Assembly (NCBI RefSeq): GCF_045679555.1
Contig: NC_092096.1
Coordinates: 21,599,016-21,663,015, forward strand
DNA length: 64,000 nucleotides
Direction: 5' to 3'
From: Salvelinus alpinus
Taxonomy: Eukaryota; Chordata; Actinopteri; Salmoniformes; Salmonidae
Below, one piece after another: positions 21,677-32,480 of the stretch. Each line of letters begins with the position of its first letter. Position 1 is the stretch's first letter. A program made the position numbers and the translations under genes. The notes beneath the pieces are model-generated. The model searched no databases. It was not told the DNA's origin and worked only from the letters and a program-made list of their open reading frames with translations.

Positions 21677-23147
21677 ATCTCTATATTATCTTTATATAAT
21701 GTTTCACACGTAATGTATAATATGTAGCCTACAGAAGGTGACCATATGATCCAATGTCTCATTATAGTTTTTTTTTATTGTATGTTTGTATATATAATTA
21801 TAATTTGTTTTATTTTTTCTTTCTTTGTTACGCTCATCTGTCACTGTCACTTTGTCCTATTGTTGTCTAATATCTTTTCACGTTTGTCTTGAATGTTGTT
21901 AATTGGAAAATGCAAAAATAAAATATTCAAAAAACATCCTAAGATTGATTCAATACATCGTTTGACATGTTTCTACTGACATTTCGTCTGCTTTTAGTGA
22001 ACGCGCTTCGTGACTTTGGATTTGTTTACCAAACACGCTAACAAAAGTAGCTATTTGGACATAAATGATGGACATTACCGAACAAATCAAACATTTATTG
22101 TGGAACTGGGATTCCTGGGAGCGCATTCTGATGAAGATCAACAAAGGTAAGTGAATATTTATAATGTTATTTCTGACTTTTGTTGACTGCACAATATGGC
22201 GGATATATTTTTGCGTTGATTGGGCTCTGAGTGCCGACCTCAGATTGTTGCATGGTTTGCTTTTTCCGTAAAGCTTTTTTTAAATCTGACACAGCGGTTG
22301 CATTAAGGAGAAGTGGATCTAAAATTCCATGTATAACACTTGATCTTTGATCAACATTTTTTATGAGTATTTCTGGAAATTGATGTGGCTCTCTGCAAAA
22401 TCACTGGATGTTTTTGGAACTACTGAACATAACGCGCCAATGTATACTGAGATTTTTTTATATAAATATGAACTTTACCCAACAAAGCATACATGTATTG
22501 TGTAACATGAAGTCCTATGAGTGTCATCTGATGAAGATCATCAAAGGTTAGTGATTAATTTTATCTCTATTTCTGCTTTTTGTGACTCCTGTCTTTGGCT
22601 GGAAAAATGGCTGTGTTTTTCTGTGATTTGGCGGTGACCTAGCATAATCGTCTGTGGTGCTTTCGCTGTAAAGCCTTTTTGAAATCAGACACTGTGGTGG
22701 GATTAACAACAATATTACCTTTAAAATGGTATGAAATACTTGTATGTTTGAGGAATTTTAATTATGAGATTTCTGTTGTTTGAATTTGGCGCCCTGCACT
22801 TTCCCTGGCTGTTGTCATATCGATCCCGTTAACGGGATTGCAGCCATAAGAAGATTTATTTACACAAGTATTCAGACCCTTTGATACGAGACTCGTTTTG
22901 AGCTCAGGTGCATCCTGTTTCCATTGATCATCCACCTATTGTAAATTCAATTGAGGTGACATGATTTGGAAAGGTTCACACCTGTCTGTATCTGGTCCCA
23001 CAGTTGACAGTGCATGTCAGAAAAAAAAACAAGCCATGATATCAAAGGAATTGTCTCTAGAGCTCTGAGACAGGATTGTGGCGAGGCACAGATCTAGGGA
23101 AGGATACCAACACATTTCTGCAGCATTGAAGGTCCCAAAGAACACAG

Positions 23148-23503
23148 TGAGATTACATTGATTGGACATTGATTGGACTAAATAGTTTTTGATATATTTT
23201 GGTATATTAACTGTCGCTGTATTAGACTAAGCATAGGGGATTTGATGTTAAAATGTTGAAGATTAAATGGTGCTGGAATAGTGGAGGCAGCTCCTGTTTA
23301 TTTTGTTATACTTGCGGTAACGTGGTTCTAAGTCAATAATTGTTTAGTGGTCATGAAATGTCAGAAAGATCTACTTCCTTGACCATACTGTAAGTCATGT
23401 CACTGTTTGTTACGTGGAATATGCTTTGTGGACTTCACCAGACAGAGGTTGCTATCCGGTTTCGTGATGAAACAAAGGTGTGGTTGAATTTATTCTGTCA
23501 CAG
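23148..23503. other. Unassigned stretch before the tandem array
   Basis: No gene, tandem repeat or recognisable mobile element seen. It is the left boundary of the LTR element and of the triplicated region. Confidence 0.4.
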
Positions 23504-24441
23504 TGTCACGCCCTGGCCATAGAGAGGCTTTTATTCTCTATTCCGGCCTAGTGTATCCGGTGCCTGCTCCCAGAACCAGGCCTCCTGTATGTGTCCCCGG
23601 CCTGGTAAGCCCTGTGGCAGCTCCACGCACCAGGCTGTCCATACGTCTCCTCACTCCAGTGATGATCCATGGCACGAAGCCTCCAGTGATGATCCATGGT
23701 ACGAAGCCTCCAGTGATGATCCATAGCACGAAGCCTCCAGGGTTGATTCATGACACGAAGCCTCTAGTGATGGTCCATGGCCCGGAGCCTGCAATGAGGA
23801 TCCATGGCAGGAAGCCTCCAGTATTGATCCGCGGTCCGGGGCCTGCAGCAAGGGGCCCCCAGTCCGGGGCTCGCAACGAGGGGGGGGGGGGGGGACTGTC
23901 ACGCCCTGGCTATAGAGAGGCTTTTATTCTCTATTTTGGTTAGGCCAGGGTGTGACTAGGGTGGGAATTCTAGTTTCTTTATTTCTATGTTTTCTGTTTC
24001 TATGGTCCCGTGTGGCTCAGTTGGTAGAGCATGGCGCTTGCAACGCCAGGGTTGTGGGTTCAATTCCCACGGGGGGACCAGGGTTCAATTCCCACGGGGG
24101 GACCAGGATGAATATGTATGAACTTTCCAATTTGTAAGTCGCTCTGGATAAGAGCGTCTGCTAAATGACTTAAATGTAAATGTATGTTTTGGCCGGGTAG
24201 GGTTCTCAATCAGGGACAGCTGTCTATCGTTGTCTCTGATTGGGAATCATACTTAGGCAGCCTGTTTTTCCTCCTTAGTTGTGGGTAGTTGACTTTGTTA
24301 GTGGCCTGTATAGCCCTAGTCAGCTTCACGTTCGTTTTTGTTGTTTCTTGTTTTTGTTGGCGACATTCAAAATAAAAAGAAATGTACGCTGACCACGCTG
24401 CACCTTGGTCCGGTCATTTCCCTGACGACGTGCGTGAAACA
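23504..24441 (+). mobile_element. LTR element with a 5' LTR stub, proline-rich repeat interior and full 3' LTR (copy 1)
   Basis: 23,504-23,542 repeats the first 39 bases of the LTR at 23,897 with one mismatch, then switches to internal sequence coding for a Pro-rich peptide. That sequence runs into a ~27-bp minisatellite (gatgatccatggcacgaagc), a run of about 17 G that acts as the polypurine tract (23,880-23,894), and the full 3' LTR (23,897-24,441). The LTR holds a SINE at 24,005-24,181. I found no clean TSD. The architecture is the same as at 6917-8656, in the opposite orientation. Confidence 0.75.
24005..24181 (+). mobile_element. tRNA-derived SINE in the LTR of unit 1
   Basis: This is the same SINE family as at 3,119: head gtcccgtgtggctcagttgg, tail gtaagtcgctctggataaga. 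A 25-bp segment that contains the B box (gggttcaattcccac...) is tandemly duplicated. The insertion sits in the LTR between ttctatg and tatgttttggcc. It is present in all three units (also 28,710 and 34,865), so it predates the duplications. Confidence 0.88.
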
Positions 24442-24837
24442 CGGTGTATTCTTACTGTCTTGGCCTTAGGCATATATGTCACGGTGTCAAGGCATATGAA
24501 CTAACAAGCTATAGAGCAAACAACTCAACTATCAAAACACATAGGTTGTAATATGGCTTTTTTTTCTGGCTTCCCCAGTGATTTACCTACGCACCGCTAC
24601 TGTATGTTTTGCTCAGTCTGGCAGTAACCCAGAACTATCAGAGGCAGAGGATCTCTCAGCTGCTGCTGACAGCCACTGCATGTAAATAGTTCTACTACAT
24701 CCTAAACACTTATACAGTATGTACACATAGCATTTTGTCTCCATTTTGTCAGATTAACTCTTTCTGTAGATGAACTGTTTCCTCCTTTTATCTTCTTCTT
24801 TGGAAAGACTCAGGCAACGATACATACTGTACTTGCG

Positions 24838-25150
24838 GTAGGTAGCCAGCGTCTAAGGAGTTAGACCTGTGGCCAAAAGGTGGCCTGTTCAAATCCCGGG
24901 CTGGTCGCTGGAATAAACAGGCAGAATTGATTTCACAACTGTAGGGCTGCTGGGTTCACATCCTCAAAACATTCCCCTGATGTTGGGACCTTGAGCAAAG
25001 CCCCCGATAACCCCACAACATGCTTTCTATCCAGGGGTGCTGCACTGCAGATTGAACTGTGCTTCTCTCAACTGTATTTGGGATGTCTGCTGTTTGGGGG
25101 GGTTGAGAATGGAGCAGAAGACATATTTTGGTTCTTCGCTCTAACTAATG
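24838..25150 (+). mobile_element. SINE-like segment (unit 1; repeated at about 29,543 and 35,696)
   Basis: The start resembles a degraded tRNA-type head with a B box near ctgttcaaatcccggg. It is followed by ttgggaccttgagcaaagcc, ataaccccacaacatgcttt and gggtgctgcactgcag, which recall a fish SINE body. No TSD was found, and the region between 24,442 and 24,837 upstream of it is unassigned. Confidence is limited because the head is diverged. Confidence 0.45.
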
Positions 25151-25174
25151 GACAAAGTTGTATTGTATTGTAAA

Positions 25175-27476
25175 GAAGTCAGCCAGAGTTGACGTGAGCC
25201 ATAATTCAAACAGAGATATGCTTCCCTGGCAACCATTGCAAAACCACCTTTACTCCACACACAGAGACGCATACAAAGCTCTCTCTCGCCCTCCATTTGG
25301 CAAATCTGACCATGATTCTATCCTCCTGATTCCTGCTTTCAAGCAAAAACTAAAGCAGGAAGCACCAGTGACTCTGTCAAAAGAAAGTGGTCAGATGAAA
25401 CAGATGCCAAGCTACAGCAGTCTTTTGCTAGCACAGACTGGAATATGTATCCGGGATTCTTCCGATGGCATTGAGGAGTACACCACATCAGTCACTGTTT
25501 TCATCAATAAGTGCATCGATGACGTCGTCCCTACAGTGACCGTACGTACATATCCCAACCAGAAGCCACGGATTACAGGCAACCTCCGCACTGAGCTAAA
25601 GGGTAGAGCTGCCGCTTTCAAGGAGCGGGACTCCAACCCGGAAGCTTATAAGAAATCCCGCAATGCCCCGCAATGCTCCCCCAATCAAACAGGCAAAGCT
25701 TCAATACAGGACTAAGATTGAATCGTACTACACCAGCTCTGACGCTCGTCAGATGTTGCACGGCTTGCAAATTATTACAGACTACAAAGGGAAGCACAGC
25801 CGCGAGCTGCCCAGTGACACGACACTACCAGACGAGTTAAATTACTTCTATGCTCACTTCGAGACAAGTAACACTGAAACATGCATGAGAGCTTCAGCTG
25901 TTCCAGACGACTGTGTGATCACGCTCTCCATAACCGATGTGAGTAAGACCTTTAAACAGGTCAACATTCACAAGGCACCGGACCAGACGGATTGCAAGGA
26001 CGTGTACTCCGAGCATGCGCTGACCAACTGGCAAGTGTCTTCACTGACATTTTCAACCAGTTCCTGACTGAGTCTGTAATACCAACCTGTTTCAAGCAGA
26101 CCACCATTGTCCCTGTACCCAAGAACACTAAGGTAACCTGCCTAAATGACTACCGACCCGTAGCACTCACATCTGTAACCATGAAGTGCTTTGAAAGGCT
26201 GGGCATGGCTCACATCAACACCATTATCCCAGAAACCCTAGAACCACTCCAATTTTCATACCGCCCCAACAGATCCACAGATGATGAAATCTATTTTGCC
26301 CCCCCATACTGCCCTTTCCCACCTGAACAACAGGAATACCTATGTGAGAATGCTGTTCATTTACTACAGCTCAGCGTTCAACACCATAGTGCCCTCAAAG
26401 CTCATCACTTAGCTAAGGACCCTGGGAATGAACAACTCCCTCTTCAACTGGATCCTGGACTTCCTGACGGGCCGCCCCCAGGTGGTGAGGGTAGGTAACA
26501 AAACATCCATCACGCTGATCCTCAACACGGGCGCCCCTCAAGGGTGGGTGCTCAGTCCCTTCCTGTACTCCCTGTTCACTCATGGCTGCAGTGCCAGGCA
26601 CGACTCCAACACCATCATCAAGTTTGTCGATAACACAACAGTGGTAGGCCTTATCACCGACAACGATGAGACAGCCTATAGGGAGGAGGTCAGGGACCTG
26701 GCCGTGTGGTGCCAGGACACTCTCCCTCAACGTGATCAAGACAAAGAAGATGATTGTGGACAACAGGAAAAGGAGGACCGAGCACGCCCCTATTCTCATC
26801 GACAAGGCTGTAGTGGAGCAGGTTGAGAGCTTCAAGTTCCTTGGTGTCCACATCACCAACAAACTATCATGGTCCAAACACACTAAAACAGTCGTGAAGA
26901 GGGCATGACAAAGCTATTCCCACTCAGGAGACTGAAAAGATTTGGCATGGGTACTCAGATCCTCAAAAGGTTCTACAGCTGCACCATCGAGAGCATCCTG
27001 ACTGGTTGCATCACTGCCTGGTATGGCAACTGCTCGGCCTCCGACTGCAAGGCACTACAGACTGTAGTGCGCACGGCCCAGTACATCACGGGACTAAGTT
27101 GTATACCAAGCAGTGTCAGAGGAAGACACAAAAAATTGTCAACGACTCCTGCCACCCTAGTCATAGACTGTTGTCTCTGCTACCGCACGACAAGCGGTAC
27201 CGGAGCACCAAGTCTAGGTACAAAAGGCTTCTACCCCTAAGCCATAAAACTCCTGAACAGCTAATCAAAGGGCTACCCAGACCCCTCTTTTACGCTGCTG
27301 CTACTCTCTGTTTATTATGTATGCATAGCCACTTTAACTCTACCTACATGTACATATTACCTCAACTAACCTGTGCTCCCGCTCATTGACTCTGCACTGG
27401 TACGCCCCTGTATATAGTCTCGCTATTGTTACTTTACTGCTGCTCTTTAATTACTTTTCTCTTATTTCTTATTCTG
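25175..27476 (+). mobile_element. Dead L2-like LINE, unit 1
   Basis: Overlapping frames in all three phases encode a non-LTR polyprotein: the end of the endonuclease (PPFGKSDHD), the linker, then RT motifs [41 protein letters not shown], and FKFLGVHI plus FYSCTIESILTGCITAWYGN. The catalytic box reads FVDN where FADD is expected, so the polymerase is dead. At least five frameshifts are present. The 5' end and the usual 3' tail are missing; the 3' end runs into a TIR-element fragment. The minus-strand LINE at 9,409 is related. Confidence 0.88.
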
Positions 27477-27775
27477 AAGCAAGGATATGCATATGCTTGA
27501 TACGATTTGAAAATAAACACTTTGAAGTTTGTGGAAATGTGAAATGAATGTAGGAGAATATCACACATTTGATCTGGTAAAAGATAATACAAAGAAAAAA
27601 AGCCTATGTTAGCTCAACCATCCCGTGGGGTCCCGTAAAGGTTAAAGCAATGATGGCTTCCTCTTACACCTGTATAACAAAGAGTTGATGGGAGGCTGGA
27701 CCCGGACCTGCTTTTCTGGTTCTTCTCTAATGGTTAAGTGAAATACAGACATTTTATGGTTAAGTTAAAGACCCT
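27477..27775 (-). repeat. TIR-element fragment and a lectin-promoter-like stretch, unit 1
   Basis: About 27,477-27,600 (aaggatatgcatatgcttga, actttgaagtttgtggaaat) matches in reverse part of a TIR element I recall as abundant in salmonids. 27,648-27,700 (caatgatggcttcctcttac, then cacctgtataac) resembles the flank of the lectin gene at 6,174 (caatgatggcttcctgttcc, then cacctgttaaac). The same segments recur at 32,182-32,480 and 38,336-38,634. Confidence 0.5.
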
Positions 27776-28135
27776 CTTAACTAACTGCTTCAGCCATGCC
27801 ACCTAACTACTACTGCCCTGCTAGCTAACTGCTACTGCCCCGCTGCCTAACTGCTACTGCCCTGCTACCTAACTGCTACTGCCCCGCTACCTAACTGCTA
27901 CTGCCCCCTACCTAACTGCTGCAGCCCAGCTACCTAACTGATGCAGCCTCACGAACTAACTGCTACCGCCCTGCTACCTAACTGCTACTGCCCTGCTACC
28001 TAACTACTACTGCCCTGCTACCTAACTGCTACTGCCCTGCTACCTAACTACTACTGCCCTGCTACCTAACTGCTACTGCCCTACTACCTAACTACTACTG
28101 CCCTGCTACCTAACTGCTACTGCTACCTAACTGCT
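27776..28135. repeat. 22-bp minisatellite, unit 1 (about 16 copies)
   Basis: The consensus unit is ctacctaactgctactgccctg, with point variants (tactactg, gctgcagc, gatgcagcc). The array starts at cttaactaactgcttcagcc and ends where it meets the next unit. It is the shortest of three arrays derived from the same sequence. Confidence 0.93.
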
Positions 28136-29146
28136 ACGAAGCCTCCAGGGTTGATCCATGGCACGAAGCCTCCAGTGATGATCCATGGCACGAAGCCTCC
28201 AGTGATGATCCATGGCACGAAGCCTCCAGTAGTGATCCATGGCACGAAGCCTCCAGTGGTGATCCATGGCACGAAGCCTCCAGTGGTGATCCAAGGCACG
28301 AAGCCTCTAGTGGTGATCCATAGCACGAAGCCTCCAGTGGTGATCCATGGCACGACGCCTCCAGTGGTGATCCATGGCACGACGCCTCCAGTGGTGATCC
28401 ATGGCACGACGCCTCCAGTGATGATCCGTGGCACGAAGCCTCCAGTGATGATTCATGACACGAAGCCTCTAGTGATGGTCCATGGCCCGGAGCCTGCAAT
28501 GAGGATCCATGGCAGGAAGCCTCCAGTATTGATCCGCGGTCCGGGGCCTGCAGCAAGGGCCCCCAGTCCGGGGCTCGCAACGAGGGGGGGGGGGGGGGGA
28601 CTGTCACGCCCTGGCTATAGAGAGGCTTTTATTCTCTATTTTGGTTAGGCCAGGGTGTGACTAGGGTGGGAATTCTAGTTTCTTTATTTCTATGTTTTCT
28701 GTTTCTATGGTCCCGTGTGGCTCAGTTGGTAGAGCATGGCGCTTGCAACGCCAGGGTTGTGGGTTCAATTCCCACAGGGGGACCAGGGTTCAATTCCCAC
28801 GGGGGGACCAGGATGAATATGTATGAACTTTCCAATTTGTAATTCGCTCTGGATAAGAGCGTCTGCTAAATGACTTAAATGTAAATGTATGTTTTGGCCG
28901 GGTAGGGTTCTCAATCAGGGACAGCTGTCTATCGTTGTCTCTGATTGGGAATCATACTTAGGCAGCCTGTTTTTCCTCCTTAGTTGTGGGTAGTTGACTT
29001 TGTTAGTGGCCTGTATAGCCCTAGTCAGCTTCACGTTCGTTTTTGTTGTTTCTTGTTTTTGTTGGCGACATTCAAAATAAAAAGAAATGTACGCTGACCA
29101 CGCTGCACCTTGGTCCGGTCATTTCCCTGACGACGTGCGTGAAACA
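28136..29146 (+). mobile_element. LTR element remnant with minisatellite, unit 2
   Basis: It begins inside the ~27-bp gatgatccatggcacgaagc minisatellite (28,136-28,583). The array carries variants (gacgcctccag) absent from unit 1. A G tract follows, then the 3' LTR (28,602-29,146) with the SINE at 28,710-28,886. The 5' LTR stub is missing because the duplication breakpoint falls inside the minisatellite. The minisatellite encodes HGTKPPV-type repeats when read forward. Confidence 0.85.
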
Positions 29147-29879
29147 CGGTGTATTCTTACTGTCTTGGCCTTAGGCATATATGTCACGGTGTCAAGGCAT
29201 ATGAACTAACAAGCTATAGAGCAAACAACTCAACTATCAAAACACATAGGTTGTAATATGGCTTTTTTTTCTGGCTTCCCCAGTGATTTACCTACGCACC
29301 GCTACTGTATGTTTTGCTCAGTCTGGCAGTAACCCAGAACTATCAGAGGCAGAGGATCTCTCAGCTGCTGCTGACAGCCACTGCATGTAAATAGTTCTAC
29401 TACATCCTAAAAACTTATACAGTATGTACACATAGCATTTTGTCTTCATTTTGTCAGATTAACTCTTTCTGTAGATTAACTGTTTCCTCCTTTTTTCTTC
29501 TTCTCCGGAAACAGTCAGGCAACAATACATACTGTACTTGGGGTAGGTAGCCAGCGTCTAAGGAGTTAGACCTGTGGCCAAAAGGTGGCCTGTTCAAATC
29601 CCGGGCTGGTCGCTGGAATAAACAGGCAGAATTTATTTCACAACTGTAGGGCTGCTGGGTTCACATCCTCAAAACATTCCCCTGATGTTGGGACCTTGAG
29701 CAAAGCCCCCGATAACCCCACAACATGCTTTCTATCCAGGGGTGCTGCACTGCAGATTGAACTGTGCTTCTCTCAACTGTATTTGGGATGTCTGCTGTTT
29801 GGGGGGGTTGAGAATGGAGCAGAAGACATATTTTGGTTCTTCGCTCTAACTAATGGACAAAGTTGTATTGTATTGTAAA

Positions 29880-32181
29880 GAAGTCAGCCAGAGTTGACGT
29901 GAGCCATAATTCAAACAGAGATATGCTTCCCTGGCAACCATTGCAAAACCACCTTTACTCCACACACAGAGACGCATACAAAGCTCTCCCTCGCCCTCCA
30001 TTTGGCAAATCTGACCATGATTCTATCCTCCTGATTCCTGCTTTCAAGCAAAAACTAAAGCAGGAAGCACCAGTGACTCTGTCAAAAGAAAGTGGTCAGA
30101 TGAAACAGATGCCAAGCTACAGCAGTCTTTTGCTAGCACAGACTGGAATATGTATCCGGGATTCTTCCGATGGCATTGAGGAGTACACCACATCAGTCAC
30201 TGTTTTCATCAATAAGTGCATCGATGACGTCGTCCCTACAGTGACCGTACGTACATATCCCAACCAGAAGCCACGGATTACAGGCAACCTCCGCACTGAG
30301 CTAAAGGGTAGAGCTGCCGCTTTCAAGGAGCGGGACTCCAACCCGGAAGCTTATAAGAAATCCCGCAATGCCCCGCAATGCTCCCCCAATCAAACAGGCA
30401 AAGCTTCAATACAGGACTAAGATTGAATCGTACTACACCAGCTCTGACGCTCGTCAGATGTTGCACGGCTTGCAAATTATTACAGACTACAAAGGGAAGC
30501 ACAGCCGCGAGCTGCCCAGTGACACGACACTACCAGACGAGTTAAATTACTTCTATGCTCACTTCGAGACAAGTAACACTGAAACATGCATGAGAGCTTC
30601 AGCTGTTCCGGATGACTGTGTGATCACGCTCTCCATAGCCGATGTGAGTAAGACCTTTAAACAGGTCAACATTCACAAGGCACCGGACCAGACGGATTGC
30701 AAGGACGTGTACTCCGAGCATGCGCTGACCAACTGGCAAGTGTCTTCACTGACATTTTCAACCAGTTCCTGACTGAGTCTGTAATACCAACCTGTTTCAA
30801 GCAGACCACCATTGTCCCTGTACCCAAGAACACTAAGGTAACCTGCCTAAATGACTACCGACCCGTAGCACTCACATCTGTAACCATGAAGTGCTTTGAA
30901 AGGCTGGGCATGGCTCACATCAACACCATTATCCCAGAAACCCTAGAACCACTCCAATTTTCATACCGCCCCAACAGATCCACAGATGATGAAATCTATT
31001 TTGCCCCCCCATACTGCCCTTTCCCACCTGAACAACAGGAATACCTATGTGAGAATGCTGTTCATTTACTACAGCTCAGCGTTCAACACCATAGTGCCCT
31101 CAAAGCTCATCACTTAGCTAAGGACCCTGGGAATGAACAACTCCCTCTTCAACTGGATCCTGGACTTCCTGACGGGCCGCCCCCAGGTGGTGAGGGTAGG
31201 TAACAAAACATCCATCACGCTGATCCTCAACACGGGCGCCCCTCAAGGGTGGGTGCTCAGTCCCTTCCTGTACTCCCTGTTCACTCATGGCTGCAGTGCC
31301 AGGCACGACTCCAACACCATCATCAAGTTTGTCGATAACACAACAGTGGTAGGCCTTATCACCGACAACGATGAGACAGCCTATAGGGAGGAGGTCAGGG
31401 ACCTGGCCGTGTGGTGCCAGGACACTCTCCCTCAACGTGATCAAGACAAAGAAGATGATTGTGGACAACAGGAAAAGGAGGACCGAGCACGCCCCTATTC
31501 TCATCGACAAGGCTGTAGTGGAGCAGGTTGAGAGCTTCAAGTTCCTTGGTGTCCACATCACCAACAAACTATCATGGTCCAAACACACTAAAACAGTCGT
31601 GAAGAGGGCATGACAAAGCTATTCCCACTCAGGAGACTGAAAAGATTTGGCATGGGTACTCAGATCCTCAAAAGGTTCTACAGCTGCACCATCGAGAGCA
31701 TCCTGACTGGTTGCATCACTGCCTGGTATGGCAACTGCTCGGCCTCCGACTGCAAGGCACTACAGACTGTAGTGCGCACGGCCCAGTACATCACGGGACT
31801 AAGTTGTATACCAAGCAGTGTCAGAGGAAGACACAAAAAATTGTCAACGACTCCTGCCACCCTAGTCATAGACTGTTGTCTCTGCTACCGCACGACAAGC
31901 GGTACCGGAGCACCAAGTCTAGGTACAAAAGGCTTCTACCCCTAAGCCATAAAACTCCTGAACAGCTAATCAAAGGGCTACCCAGACCCCTCTTTTACGC
32001 TGCTGCTACTCTCTGTTTATTATGTATGCATAGCCACTTTAACTCTACCTACATGTACATATTACCTCAACTAACCTGTGCTCCCGCTCATTGACTCTGC
32101 ACTGGTACGCCCCTGTATATAGTCTCGCTATTGTTACTTTACTGCTGCTCTTTAATTACTTTTCTCTTATTTCTTATTCTG
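29880..32181 (+). mobile_element. Dead L2-like LINE, unit 2
   Basis: This is the same element as at 25,175, offset by 4,705 bp and nearly identical, including the FVDN catalytic box and all frameshifts. Differences from unit 1 include ccggatgac for ccagacgac and tagccgatg for taaccgatg near 30,610-30,645. Shared defects show it was already dead before the duplication. Confidence 0.88.
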
Positions 32182-32480
32182 AAGCAAGGATATGCATATG
32201 CTTGATACGATTTGAAAATAAACACTTTGAAGTTTGTGGAAATGTGAAATGAATGTAGGAGAATATCACACATTTGATCTGGTAAAAGATAATACAAAGA
32301 AAAAAAGCCTATGTTAGCTCAACCATCCCGTGGGGTCCCGTAAAGGTTAAAGCAATGATGGCTTCCTCTTACACCTGTATAACAAAGAGTTGATGGGAGG
32401 CTGGACCCGGACCTGCTTTTCTGGTTCTTCTCTAATGGTTAAGTGAAATACAGACATTTTATGGTTAAGTTAAAGACCCT

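Larger units (their letters stand above)
14536..21929 (+). mobile_element. Near-complete L1-like (Tx1-type) LINE, 7.4 kb with insertions
   Basis: A 13-bp direct repeat, aaaaacatcctaa, flanks it (14,523-14,535 and 21,930-21,942), so this is a genuine insertion. It has a ~145-bp leader, an ORF1 with coiled coil, an ORF2 with APE endonuclease, reverse transcriptase and a C-terminal zinc knuckle, and an A-rich 3' end. Two later insertions (a solo LTR in ORF1 and a TIR element in ORF2) and one nonsense codon (21,098-21,100) inactivate it. Without the insertions it would be about 5.4 kb. Full length is uncommon because most LINE copies are 5'-truncated. Confidence 0.88.
14031..22853 (+). mobile_element. 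Non-autonomous TIR element (cttcttatgg family) carrying a LINE
   Basis: It begins cttcttatggctgggggcag and ends gggattgcagccataagaag, so the terminal inverted repeat is cttcttatggctg. Excluding the LINE at 14,536-21,929 the element is about 1.4 kb, similar to the copy at 17,953-19,385 (1,433 bp). No transposase is encoded. The flanks here (aata and attt) are not a clean TTAA, unlike the other copy. It may be a member of a piggyBac-like group, by analogy with that copy only. Confidence 0.75.
13935..23147. mobile_element. Tc1-like repeat split by an 8.8-kb nested insertion
   Basis: The left part is about 13,935-14,030 (ends gaatataaaaaatataaata). The right part is 22,854-23,147 (ttacacaagtattcagaccc, then cacctgtctgtatctggtcc, then ctgcagcattgaaggtccca). 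Together they match, in order, a remembered fish Tc1-like element whose right part carries the start of a decayed transposase gene. The element stops at about 23,147, so its remaining part is lost. Everything between is a later insertion. Confidence 0.65.

Noticed and set aside
23504..24441. Clean target-site duplication for the LTR element at 23.5 kb
   Set aside because: Left flank cacag and right flank cggtg do not match. A one-base shift gives only four of five matches, so I do not claim a TSD.
26413..26883. 156-codon minus-strand frame present in all three units
   Set aside because: It is antisense to the reverse transcriptase region of the LINE and is explained by codon bias of that frame.
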